Under the pieces are notes generated by a model, which was not told the DNA's origin, searched no databases, and worked only from the letters and a program-made list of their open reading frames with translations. A stretch of DNA of 23,220 nt. Source: an uncultured Lachnospiraceae bacterium. GTDB taxonomy: Bacteria > Bacillota > Clostridia > Lachnospirales > Lachnospiraceae. The DNA lies in assembly GCA_910577785.1 (NCBI GenBank), contig CAJTNT010000053.1:1-23220 (forward strand), read 5' to 3'. Positions 14,918-22,850 of the stretch are shown piece after piece. The stretch's first letter is position 1. Every line of letters starts with the position of its first letter. A program made the translations under genes and the position numbers.

Positions 14918-16897
14918 ATGAAGAAGAAATTACTCTCACTTCTCCTGGTAGGTGCATTATCCATCAGCATGCTTGCCGGATGCGGCAACCAGGGGAACAG
15001 CGCGGACAATTCCAACGCAACGGAAGAGTCTGGCGACACAGCGGACAACAATGACACCAATGCCGAAAACGATGCCAATACAGGCGGTGAAGAGGCTGAG
15101 CCAGAAGGCGGAGACACTGGGGATGCAGGCGATGAGAATGCATCTGACGGTTCTTACAGCAACAAGCAGGTGATCATCGGCGACCCCACCGAGACCAGCG
15201 GGGACGTGACCCCATACTGGACCAACAATGCATCCGACTACTATGTGTTCCAGATGATTACCGGCCTTGATACCGTAAGCGTAAACCAGGATGGCAAATG
15301 GGTAGTGAATGAAACCGTAGTAGACTCACTGGAAGAGCAAGAAAACGATGACGGAACTAAGACATATACCATCAAGATTAAGGACGGCTTAAAGTTCAGC
15401 AATGGAGAGGCAGTAACCGCCAAGGATTATGTGTTCTCCTACCTGTTCTGGGGCAGCAACGAGATGCTGGTAGACTTAGAGGCAGCCGAAGCTTCTGCGA
15501 GTAACCCGCGTTACGCGCTGGGCTATGCAGCTTACTCCGCAGGCGAGTCCGACACTTTTGAAGGCGTACACTTAATTGATGATATGACATTTTCTATTAC
15601 CATTGATAAGCAATTCCTTCCATATTATTATGGCAAGGCATTGGTATCCATTACGCCAGAATATATGCCGGGCTGGGTACCAGAGGACGTGACCATTGAG
15701 GAGACAGAAAATGGCGCTAAATTCTCTGATAATTTTACCTCTGAATATATTTCTGACAATGTAAATGAGTTCCGTTATAACCCAACGGTATGTACAGGGG
15801 CTTATATGTTTACTTCTTATGACAAGAACGCATATTCCTATACCCTGACCAAGAACCCAGAATTCCCAGGGAATTTTGAGGGACAGACAGCCAATATTGA
15901 GACCGTAATTTACAAATATGTAGCCCAGGATACCATGATGGATCAGCTGAAGACGGGCGCAATTGATATCCTCCTGCAGTGTGCAGACGGAAATGATATT
16001 GGGGCGGGGCTTGATCTGGTAGACGAAGGCGGATATGACTATATAAATTACCCGCGTGCAGGATATGGCATGGTCTGCTTTAAATGTAACCAGGGTCCTA
16101 CGCAGTTTGTGGAAGTGCGCCAGGCAATGGCACATCTGCTTGACCGGAATGCATTTGCCCAGACATTTACCGGCGGCCACGGCGTTGTCGTTAACGGCCC
16201 GTATGGATCTTCCCAGTGGATGGTGAATGAGCATGCAGACGAAGTGGATGCACTGAACGCTTATAATTACAGCCCGGAAACAGCTGTAGAATTACTGGAA
16301 AAAGGCGGCTGGACGCTGAACGAGGATGGTTCTGAGTATTCCGGCTCCGGCATCCGCTACAAGAAGTTAGAGGATGGCACAATGATGCCTCTGATTATTG
16401 AATGGTGTTCTTCCGAAGATAACTCCGTATCCGACCTGCTGGTTACCAGCCTGCAGAAGAACCCAGACGTAGAAGCATCCGGTATGCAGATTAACCAGAC
16501 CGTTGTTACCTTCAATGAATTGATGGAGCATTACTATGACCCGTCCGAGGAAAATCCCTACCAGATGTTCAACCTGGCAACAGGCTTCGGCAATCCATAT
16601 GATGTAGCTTATATGTTTGAGCCAGGCGCTGATTCCAACATCAACTGCCTGTTAGATCCGGAAGGGACCGAACTTTACGATCTGGCTGTCGCTATGAACC
16701 AGACAGAAGAGGATAACGATGAGGCCTATGGCGAGAACTGGGTGAAATTCATGCAGAAATGGAACGAACTTGTACCAGAGCTCCCACTGTATTCCAATGA
16801 CTACCATGACTTCTTCTCCACCAAAGTTCATGACTATGACGAGGATGGATACAACTGGAATATTGCCCAGGCAATCCTGTATGCAAACGTAGAGTAA
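14918..16897 (+). CDS. oppA: Oligopeptide-binding lipoprotein of the opp operon
   Basis: The 659-residue protein has a lipobox LAGC with Cys22. A 58-residue acidic, low-complexity linker (23-80) follows, with 17 Asp/Glu and no Lys/Arg. The rest is a family 5 (SBP_bac_5) binding domain, including DTVSVNQDGKWVVNE, YTIKIKDGLKFSNGEAVTAKDYVFSYLF and VRQAMAHLLDRNAFAQ. It captures peptides outside the membrane and delivers them to OppB/OppC. AAAGGAGG (14902-14909) is a strong ribosome site. The length is a little above the usual 540-620, mostly because of the linker. The permease and ATPase genes follow in the same direction. The oligopeptide assignment rests on family; nickel, glycan or other ligands of this family cannot be excluded. 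Confidence 0.92.
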   Translation: MKKKLLSLLLVGALSISMLAGCGNQGNSADNSNATEESGDTADNNDTNAENDANTGGEEAEPEGGDTGDAGDENASDGSYSNKQVIIGDPTETSGDVTPYWTNNASDYYVFQMITGLDTVSVNQDGKWVVNETVVDSLEEQENDDGTKTYTIKIKDGLKFSNGEAVTAKDYVFSYLFWGSNEMLVDLEAAEASASNPRYALGYAAYSAGESDTFEGVHLIDDMTFSITIDKQFLPYYYGKALVSITPEYMPGWVPEDVTIEETENGAKFSDNFTSEYISDNVNEFRYNPTVCTGAYMFTSYDKNAYSYTLTKNPEFPGNFEGQTANIETVIYKYVAQDTMMDQLKTGAIDILLQCADGNDIGAGLDLVDEGGYDYINYPRAGYGMVCFKCNQGPTQFVEVRQAMAHLLDRNAFAQTFTGGHGVVVNGPYGSSQWMVNEHADEVDALNAYNYSPETAVELLEKGGWTLNEDGSEYSGSGIRYKKLEDGTMMPLIIEWCSSEDNSVSDLLVTSLQKNPDVEASGMQINQTVVTFNELMEHYYDPSEENPYQMFNLATGFGNPYDVAYMFEPGADSNINCLLDPEGTELYDLAVAMNQTEEDNDEAYGENWVKFMQKWNELVPELPLYSNDYHDFFSTKVHDYDEDGYNWNIAQAILYANVE

Positions 16898-16925
16898 TGC
16901 GCTGCGAAGGCATCCGTTAGAATCT

Positions 16926-16965
16926 GCAGCAGTCCAGACATGATTTCATTTGTCTGGACTGTTGC
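16926..16965 (+). other. Long stem-loop between oppA and oppB
   Basis: Bases 16926-16940 pair with 16951-16965 over 15 positions (one G-U) around a 10-base loop. The 3' flank is A-rich (AAAACAAAAAAA), not T-rich, so it is not a good terminator. Such stems after the binding-protein gene commonly protect its mRNA and raise its amount relative to the permeases. Confidence 0.7.
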
Positions 16966-16999
16966 TATAAAACAAAAAAATGGGAAAGTTGGTTGAACT

Positions 17000-17986
17000 A
17001 TGTTAAAGTATGTGGGAAAACGACTGGTATACATGGTAGGGGTTTTTTTCATCGTTTCCATTATCATGTTTATCTTATTCAATAATACGCCAGGCGACCG
17101 CGCCTTGAACCAGGTACAGAGCCTGCGCGGGAAGGTTTCCGATGAGCAGTTCCAGATCCGCTACCAGGCGGCCAGGGATAAGCTGGGCTTAGACGACCCC
17201 ATCCCGGTGCGCTACATAAAGTGGATGGGCAACTTGCTGCAGGGCGATCTGGGCTATTCTACTTTTTATAAGGATGATGTCATTGATATCATTGGCGAGC
17301 CGTTGAAAAATACAATCATCATCAATATATTTGCCACGGTCGTGGCGCTGGGGATTACCATACCCCTTGGGATTTTCTGCGCGGTAAAGAAATTCTCCAA
17401 ATTTGATAATGCGGTGCAGGTGCTGACCATTGTCGGCTACAGCGTGCCGGTCTATATTATCGGCTTGGTGCTGATTTATTTCTTTTCCGTACAGATGGGC
17501 TGGTTTCCAATTAGCGGGATGAACTCCCCTAATTTCCAGGGGAGCGGGCTGGCGGTCATTCTGGACAGGCTCTATTATCTGGCCTTGCCGGTAATCGTTA
17601 TGACGGTAGCCTCCTTAGGCGGCATGACGCGCTATGTCCGTGCGGCCATGATTGACGCGCTGCGCATGGATTATATCCGTACGGCACGGGCAAAGGGCCT
17701 AAAAGAGAAAGTTGTCATCTATTCCCATGCCTGGAGGAATGCGCTGCTGTCGGTTGTGACGCTGATTATCAGCTGGTTTATGAGCGTATTTATGGGCTCC
17801 ATCGTCGTGGAGCAGATTTTCCAGTTAAATGGGATTGGGCAGATGTATTATAAAGGGCTGATGAATCAGGATTTTGACGTGGCTTTGGCTATCCAAATGC
17901 TTTACTGCGTTATCACGTTGATTAGCAATCTGGTAACAGACTTAAGCTATGGATTGGTAGACCCGCGGGTACGCATTGATAAATAG
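17000..17986 (+). CDS. oppB: Oligopeptide ABC transporter permease OppB/DppB type
   Basis: The 328-residue inner-membrane permease is of normal length. The N-terminal helix (about 9-29, VYMVGVFFIVSIIMFILF) is followed by the typical extracytoplasmic segment with NNTPGD and DKLGLDDPIPVRYIKWMGNLLQGDLGYS. Five more helices follow. The ATPase-contact (EAA) loop reads YVRAAMIDALRMDYIRTARAKGL. The protein ends YGLVDPRVRIDK, the family ending. The ribosome site is weak (GGGAAAG at 16982-16988), which may keep permease levels below OppA. AGGAGG for oppC overlaps the stop. It has no insertion, in contrast to its partner OppC. Confidence 0.94.
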   Translation: MLKYVGKRLVYMVGVFFIVSIIMFILFNNTPGDRALNQVQSLRGKVSDEQFQIRYQAARDKLGLDDPIPVRYIKWMGNLLQGDLGYSTFYKDDVIDIIGEPLKNTIIINIFATVVALGITIPLGIFCAVKKFSKFDNAVQVLTIVGYSVPVYIIGLVLIYFFSVQMGWFPISGMNSPNFQGSGLAVILDRLYYLALPVIVMTVASLGGMTRYVRAAMIDALRMDYIRTARAKGLKEKVVIYSHAWRNALLSVVTLIISWFMSVFMGSIVVEQIFQLNGIGQMYYKGLMNQDFDVALAIQMLYCVITLISNLVTDLSYGLVDPRVRIDK

Positions 17987-17999
17987 GAGGAAAAGAAGG

Positions 18000-19817
18000 A
18001 TGCAAAAAGAGAATAAAAAAGGAAATACCCAGCGGGCATCCAAAAAGCGACTGTTTGGGGGGAAGAAGGAAGCATTGGATGTGATGCAGGAAGAAGCGAT
18101 CCAAAGCCCCATGCGGACCATCATAAAAAACTTCATTGGCAATAAGCTGTCGATCGGCGGTCTGGTTGTTTTCCTGCTGATGTTTTTGGTGGTGCTGATA
18201 GGGCCGCTGTTTTACCCAATCCAATTAAGTGAAAAAGAAGAGACGCAGCTGAATGTGGCGCCAGGCATGGATATGATGGATGTACCCAAGGAGCTTGAGG
18301 GAAATGTGCGCATGATTTCTACAGGTGCAACCTTTAGCGTTGGTTTGGATAACAATGGAAAGGTCTATGTGTGGGGGCGTACGAAAATCAGCAATAAGAT
18401 AGATATTAAGAGGGATTTGCCTTCCCAGGAGGAGCTGGGAGAGGTCGTTGCCGTCTCCGCAGGGTTTGACCATGCGATGGCGCTGAATGCAGAGGGGGAA
18501 GTTATCTGCTGGGGCAGCAACCGTATGAGCCAGGCAAAGCCGCCCAGCGGTATGAAGCGCAAGAAGATCAAGCAGATTGCAGCGGGCTACCAGGTTTCCT
18601 TTGCCCTGACAGAGGGGGGAGAGATTCTCCACTGGGGGAATGACAACCTCAACGATATCCGCATCACCCGCAAGAAGGGAGATGGCAAGATTGATAAAAT
18701 CGCGGTGGCGAATACCACGCTGCTGGCGGTCACCAAGGATGGGGAGGCTGTGCATATGGGAAGCCAGCCAACGGACATTGACGCCATCCCGGAAGATCTG
18801 GGGAAAGTGGTGGATCTTGCAGCCACGGCAGACAATGGTCTGGTACTGCTGGAAGATGGCTCCCTGCGCGTTTGGGGCAAAGGCAGGAGCGCCGCCATGG
18901 AGCTGCCGGAGATTGACGGCAAGGTCGTGGCCATTGCAGGCGGCAGGACACATTTTACAGCGCTGACAGAAGCAGGGAAGGTATATGCATGGGGAAGCGA
19001 CAATAAGGGGCAGATTGACGTGCCTGCTTCGGCGAAGGATGTTTCTGCTATTTATAGCGGCTCCTACCAGAATTATGCCATTACCAAATCTGGCAAGACC
19101 GTTACCTGGGGCTTAAAAGGCTACCTTCTGGGCAGCGACGACCTGGGGAGGGATGTATTCTCCAGGCTTTTGAACGGCGGGCGCATGACGATGACCATCG
19201 GCGCGATCTCCGTTGTCATCTCTACCATAATCGGCATAATCATCGGCGGGGTGTCCGGCTTCTTCGGCGGATGGGTGGACATCCTCCTGCAGCGTATTAC
19301 AGAGATTGTGGCGTCCCTGCCATTTTTGCCAATGGCAATGATTTTAACGTCCATCATTGGCAACAGCATGTCTGAGAATGCGAGGATTGTTCTGATGATG
19401 GCGGTGCTTGGCTTCCTAAGCTGGCCATCCCTGGCCCGTCTGGTGCGCGCCCAGGTGCTGGCAGAGCGTGAGAAGGAGTTCGTGACAGCGGCCAATGCCA
19501 TGGGCGTGAAGAAATCCTCCATTGTGTTCAAGCATATTATCCCCAATGTAATCTCTGTGATTATTGTGTCTGCGACCTTGGATTTTGCTTCCTGTATGCT
19601 GACAGAGTCTACGCTGTCCTTCCTGGGGTTCGGCGTCAAGCTGCCTCGCCCGACGTGGGGAAATATGCTCAATGGGTGCGTCAATTCCGTGGTCATCAAA
19701 ACTTACTGGTGGCGTTGGGTATTCCCCGCAATTATGCTGAGTATCTGCGTCATCTGTATCAATATGGTCGGCGACGGCCTGCGGGATGCGATTGACCCGA
19801 AATCAAACGAGCGCTAG
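18000..19817 (+). CDS. oppC: Oligopeptide permease OppC with an inserted seven-repeat RCC1-like propeller
   Basis: This 605-residue protein is about twice the usual 290-320. Residues 1-50 are basic and cytoplasmic, and a first helix spans about 52-72. Residues 102-373 are seven RCC1-like repeats. At YLLGSDDLGRDVFSRLLNGGR (375-395) the normal OppC sequence resumes, with the remaining helices and the ATPase-contact loop VRAQVLAEREKEFVTAANAMG (482-502). Family topology puts the first loop outside the cell, so the propeller should sit beside the binding protein. The frame is intact across both junctions and the core motifs are all present, so it looks like a working permease. AGGAGG (17985-17990) is 9 bases before ATG 18000; a TTG at 17976 has no such support. 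OppB ends 13 bases before, and oppD starts 15 bases after. Confidence 0.93.
   Translation: MQKENKKGNTQRASKKRLFGGKKEALDVMQEEAIQSPMRTIIKNFIGNKLSIGGLVVFLLMFLVVLIGPLFYPIQLSEKEETQLNVAPGMDMMDVPKELEGNVRMISTGATFSVGLDNNGKVYVWGRTKISNKIDIKRDLPSQEELGEVVAVSAGFDHAMALNAEGEVICWGSNRMSQAKPPSGMKRKKIKQIAAGYQVSFALTEGGEILHWGNDNLNDIRITRKKGDGKIDKIAVANTTLLAVTKDGEAVHMGSQPTDIDAIPEDLGKVVDLAATADNGLVLLEDGSLRVWGKGRSAAMELPEIDGKVVAIAGGRTHFTALTEAGKVYAWGSDNKGQIDVPASAKDVSAIYSGSYQNYAITKSGKTVTWGLKGYLLGSDDLGRDVFSRLLNGGRMTMTIGAISVVISTIIGIIIGGVSGFFGGWVDILLQRITEIVASLPFLPMAMILTSIIGNSMSENARIVLMMAVLGFLSWPSLARLVRAQVLAEREKEFVTAANAMGVKKSSIVFKHIIPNVISVIIVSATLDFASCMLTESTLSFLGFGVKLPRPTWGNMLNGCVNSVVIKTYWWRWVFPAIMLSICVICINMVGDGLRDAIDPKSNER
18303..19121 (+). 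other. RCC1-like beta-propeller domain inside OppC
   Basis: Seven repeats of 39-45 residues share the pattern hydrophobic-x-A/S-x-G, A-L-x-x-x-G-x-V, then W-G. The W-G tryptophans fall at 126, 171, 212, 292, 331 and 370, and the fourth repeat has Met253-Gly in the same place. Spacings are 45, 41, 41, 39, 39 and 39. Seven is the blade number of eukaryotic RCC1, so a closed ring is plausible. No catalytic motif is seen. RCC1-type propellers usually bind proteins, so docking or gating is inferred and not shown. Confidence 0.88.
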
Positions 19818-19832
19818 AAGGAGGAAAACACA

Positions 19833-20813
19833 ATGGCTTTATTAGAACTTAATGACCTGCATACCTTTTTCAAGACCAAAAGAGGTACGATAAAGGCGGT
19901 GAACGGTGTTTCCTACTCTGTGGAACCGGGGAAGACCCTGGGCGTGGTTGGGGAAAGCGGAAGCGGGAAATCCGTGTCTGCCATGAGTATTTTAAAATTA
20001 TTGGATGGGAACGGCTATATTGACAGCGGGAAAATTGTTTTTGACGGGAGGAACCTGGCGGATGTGTCGATTAAGGATATGTGCAAAATCCGTGGGAATG
20101 AGATTTCCGTTATTTTCCAGGAGCCGATGACGAGCCTGAACCCTATCTTTACGATTGAGCGCCAGGTGAGCGAGCCTTTTATTATCCATCAGAATATGGG
20201 CAAGAAGGAAGCCGCCAAGATGGTGGTGGAGATGCTCAAAGACGTGCGGATCCCCAACCCGGAGGCCGTGGCCAAGCAATATCCCCATCAGCTGTCCGGC
20301 GGGATGCGCCAGCGTGTGATGATTGCCATGGCCTTGGCCTGCCAGCCGAAGCTTTTGATAGCGGACGAGCCTACCACAGCTCTGGACGTGACCATCCAGG
20401 CGCAGATCTTAAAGCTGATGAATGAACTGAAGAAGGAGAAAGGAACGGCCATCCTCTTTATTACCCATGATTTGGGCGTCATCAATGAGATGGCAGACGA
20501 TGTGGCAGTCATGTACTGTGGACAGGTGGTGGAAATGGCGCCTGTAGGCCAGATTTTCGGTGAGAACCGCTTCCTTCATCCGTATACGGAAGGCCTGCTC
20601 TTTTCCATCCCCCGGCTGGACACCCCTGCTGGCGTACGCTTGGAAGCTATCCCAGGCGCAGTGCCGCATCCTTTGGACCTGCCCAAGGGCTGTAAGTTTG
20701 CTCCCCGCTGCAAATATGCAACGGATCAGTGCAGGGAACAGGAGCCTGCCCTTGAGATGGTGGAGCCAGGCCATACGGTACGGTGCTTTTATCCGAAGAA
20801 AGGGGAACGATAG
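19833..20813 (+). CDS. oppD: Oligopeptide ABC transporter ATPase OppD type
   Basis: The 326-residue cytoplasmic ATPase is of normal length. Walker A is GESGSGKS (40-47), the Q-loop glutamine is Gln96, and the signature is LSGGMRQR (154-161). Walker B is LLIADEPTTALD with Asp178 and Glu179, and the switch histidine is His212. The C-terminal oligopeptide-transporter extension carries Cys287, Cys293, Cys300 and Cys318 (GCKFAPRCKYATDQC). In related Opp/Dpp ATPases this cysteine region can hold an Fe-S cluster. AAGGAGG lies 8 bases before the ATG. It forms the ATPase pair with OppF, whose ATG is 2 bases after this stop. Confidence 0.95.
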   Translation: MALLELNDLHTFFKTKRGTIKAVNGVSYSVEPGKTLGVVGESGSGKSVSAMSILKLLDGNGYIDSGKIVFDGRNLADVSIKDMCKIRGNEISVIFQEPMTSLNPIFTIERQVSEPFIIHQNMGKKEAAKMVVEMLKDVRIPNPEAVAKQYPHQLSGGMRQRVMIAMALACQPKLLIADEPTTALDVTIQAQILKLMNELKKEKGTAILFITHDLGVINEMADDVAVMYCGQVVEMAPVGQIFGENRFLHPYTEGLLFSIPRLDTPAGVRLEAIPGAVPHPLDLPKGCKFAPRCKYATDQCREQEPALEMVEPGHTVRCFYPKKGER

Positions 20814-20815
20814 AT

Positions 20816-22366
20816 ATGAGCGAGAAGAAAAAAGTGCTATTGCACATTTCAAATTTAAAACAGTATTTCCCGATTGGAAAAAAGCAGATTGGCAAGGAGC
20901 AGCTTTTCGTGAAGGCAAACGATGGCATTTCTCTGGATATCTACGAAGGCGAGACCTTTGGCCTGGTGGGGGAGAGCGGCTGCGGCAAGTCTACCTTTGG
21001 GCGGACGCTCCTGCAGCTCTACCGCCAGACTGCCGGCCGTTCTATTTACTATGGGCGCGACGTGGATGAAATTGCCCCAAAATATGTGGCGGATATTTTT
21101 GAAAACCTTCCAGAGAAAAAACAGAAATGCGAGGAAGCCCGCAAAAAGGCAGCCAGCCTGCGCGCAGAATGGGAGAAGATGCCAGAAGGCACGCCCAAAA
21201 ACATTGAACTCCAGAGGCTTAATGAGGCGGAGACCCTTGCCCAGAATGAACTCTTGGATATTACATCCCTGATTGGCGGACTCTATGTGGCGGATAACCT
21301 GAAGGAGATTTCCCAGGTCTATGTCAGTGAATACCGCGCCACCTTAAACCGCAAGAAACTAAATGACCAGATTACACAGACAAATGCAGAGATCTCCAAT
21401 AAGAGGTCTGCGCTGAAAGAAAAGGGCAAGAGCAGTGCGGAGATTAACGGCGCGGTCAAGCCCATGGAAGACAAGCTGGCGCAGCTTAAGTCCCAGGTGC
21501 AGCAGGAAGAGCGCCGGATCCAGGAAGAGGCAGCCAAGATCCAGGCCTTTAAGAAGCAGAACAAATCCAAGAAGGATTTTGACGTCTACGAGCAATATCT
21601 GGACGACGGCATCAACCTGGCCAACCTGACGGATGCGGAGATGCGTTTCCTGCGCCGGGATCTGCAGCTGATTTTCCAGGATCCTTATTCTTCCCTGAAC
21701 CCCAGGATGACGGTGGGGCAGATTATCGGCGAAGGCCTGCAGGCACACCACCTCTATAAGAAAGGGGATGGGAAGATGCAGGATTACATTATGGAAGTCA
21801 TGGAGAAATGCGGCCTTGCCTCTTATTTTATTCACAGGTATCCCCACCAGTTTTCTGGCGGGCAGAGGCAGCGTATCGGCATTGCCAGGTCGCTGGCGGT
21901 GAACCCCAAGTTTGTGGTCTGTGATGAAGCGGTATCGGCTTTGGATGTGTCCATCCAGTCACAGATTATCAATTTGCTGCTGGACTTAAAGGAGCAGAAC
22001 CACCTTACCTACCTGTTCATTTCCCATGACCTGAGCGTGATTAAATATATCAGTGACCGCATTGGGGTAATGTACTTGGGGAATATGGTAGAACTGTGCG
22101 AGACGGCGGAGCTGTTTGAGCGCCCCTGCCACCCCTATACGGAGGCATTGCTGTCGGCGATTCCTACGACGGATGTGGAGCATAAGAAAGAAGCGATTGT
22201 GCTGGAAGGGGATATCCCAAGCCCAATAAAGCCGCCCAGGGGATGCAAGTTTAATACCAGATGCAGGCATTGCACGGAGATTTGCAAGGAAGTGGAGCCG
22301 CCCTTCGAAGAGGTGGCGCCAGGGCATTTTGTGGCCTGCCATCATAAGCTGAATGTGCCGAAATAA
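20816..22366 (+). CDS. oppF: Oligopeptide ABC transporter ATPase OppF with a coiled-coil insertion
   Basis: The 516-residue protein is about 190 residues longer than usual. Walker A is GESGCGKST (52-60). The sequence then runs to YYGRDVDEI, after which about 180 extra residues (about 88-267) precede NLTDAEMRFLRRDLQLIFQDP (Q-loop Gln288). The signature FSGGQRQR (346-353), Walker B FVVCDEAVSALD (Asp370, Glu371) and His404 are all intact. Cys477, 483, 486 and 490 lie in the C-terminal extension. All ATPase motifs remain, so it should be active. The ATG at 20816 follows the oppD stop by 2 bases, with AAAGGGG about 10 bases upstream; an earlier in-frame ATG at 20783 lies inside oppD and lacks a ribosome site. 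The insertion is in the nucleotide-binding half close to where the ATPase touches the permease. Confidence 0.94.
   Translation: MSEKKKVLLHISNLKQYFPIGKKQIGKEQLFVKANDGISLDIYEGETFGLVGESGCGKSTFGRTLLQLYRQTAGRSIYYGRDVDEIAPKYVADIFENLPEKKQKCEEARKKAASLRAEWEKMPEGTPKNIELQRLNEAETLAQNELLDITSLIGGLYVADNLKEISQVYVSEYRATLNRKKLNDQITQTNAEISNKRSALKEKGKSSAEINGAVKPMEDKLAQLKSQVQQEERRIQEEAAKIQAFKKQNKSKKDFDVYEQYLDDGINLANLTDAEMRFLRRDLQLIFQDPYSSLNPRMTVGQIIGEGLQAHHLYKKGDGKMQDYIMEVMEKCGLASYFIHRYPHQFSGGQRQRIGIARSLAVNPKFVVCDEAVSALDVSIQSQIINLLLDLKEQNHLTYLFISHDLSVIKYISDRIGVMYLGNMVELCETAELFERPCHPYTEALLSAIPTTDVEHKKEAIVLEGDIPSPIKPPRGCKFNTRCRHCTEICKEVEPPFEEVAPGHFVACHHKLNVPK
21077..21616 (+). other. Helical coiled-coil insertion in OppF
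   Basis: Residues about 88-267 are rich in Lys, Glu, Gln and Ala. They contain two long predicted helices (about 97-150 and 172-252), joined by a short non-helical stretch near SLIGGLYVADN. The pattern fits an antiparallel coiled-coil arm, as in insertions of other ATPases. In ordinary OppF the flanks (GRDV and LTDAEMRFLRR) are nearly adjacent. No enzymatic motif is seen. Confidence 0.8.
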
Positions 22367-22410
22367 GGGGAAAACTTTTTGTTATACAAGGGAATATAGT
22401 ATATCCCATC

Positions 22411-22508
22411 CGGCAGCGGAGGAAGCGGGAAGGCCGCATAAAGAAACCCGAAAGGAACCTCAGTGCTTAGGGGGCAGGCTTAATACTGCCAGGTTCTAAA
22501 CGGGGCGG
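22411..22508 (+). ncRNA. Nested structured RNA candidate after oppF
   Basis: Several stems nest inside each other: CCGC (22434-22437) with GCGG (22505-22508), CCCG (22447-22450) with CGGG (22501-22504), GAACCT (22455-22460) with AGGTTC (22491-22496), and GGCAG (22473-22477) with CTGCC (22486-22490). A competing pairing, CGGC (22411-22414) with GCCG (22433-22436), would break the outer stem. A terminator-like hairpin follows. No known RNA class was recognised. It could be an operon 3' end, a small RNA, or a leader of the small membrane protein downstream. Confidence 0.4.
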
Positions 22509-22535
22509 GAGCGTGTTTCTGTTGCGCGCCTTTTT
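22504..22535 (+). terminator. Probable terminator of the opp operon
   Basis: GGC (22504-22506) and GCG (22511-22513), with a four-base bulge, pair with CGC (22525-22527) and GCC (22528-22530). Five Ts follow. The 5' arm overlaps the outer stems of the structured RNA candidate, so the two compete. The stem is short, hence the moderate confidence. Confidence 0.45.
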
Positions 22536-22540
22536 GCTTC

Positions 22541-22556
22541 CCCAGCGGTTGCTGGG
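22541..22556 (+). other. Perfect 6-bp hairpin after the opp terminator
   Basis: CCCAGC (22541-22546) and GCTGGG (22551-22556) pair around GGTT. A pyrimidine-rich stretch (CTATTTCCCC) follows. It may strengthen termination after oppF. Confidence 0.4.
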
Positions 22557-22634
22557 CTATTTCCCCTCCCTCTAGGAATCGTATTTTTTCTGCGAAGATA
22601 CATTTCATTGGAAGATCTGCTATAGGAGGTAAAG

Positions 22635-22850
22635 ATGTTATTTCAGAAAAAAGTGAACCGCGCCTTGGACAAACTCCACAAAGAAAGTGAGGCAGCCAGA
22701 CAGGATATAGATTTACAGGAAGAAGGGATCCCATTAGAAAAAAATGATTTCCTGGCAATGGTGATTTCTGCCTTCCTGGTATTTTTGCCAACGGCATTGC
22801 TTGTCTTAGGGGGGATTGCGCTGATTGGTTATCTGTTCTTTATCCATTGA
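22635..22850 (+). CDS. Small membrane protein of unknown function
   Basis: The 71-residue protein has a charged N-terminal half (about 1-38, helical, rich in Lys, Glu and Asp) and a hydrophobic C-terminal half (about 39-70, FLAMVISAFLVFLPTALLVLGG and onward). The latter is one long or two tightly packed membrane segments. AGGAGG (22624-22629) is 5 bases before the ATG, a strong ribosome site, and this is the main evidence that it is a real gene. It starts about 270 bases after oppF, beyond terminator-like hairpins, so it is probably not part of the opp operon. No family was recognised. Confidence 0.65.
   Translation: MLFQKKVNRALDKLHKESEAARQDIDLQEEGIPLEKNDFLAMVISAFLVFLPTALLVLGGIALIGYLFFIH

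Noticed and set aside
17976..17999. TTG start that would lengthen OppC by eight residues
   Set aside because: It overlaps the oppB stop and has no ribosome site, while ATG 18000 has AGGAGG at 9 bases.
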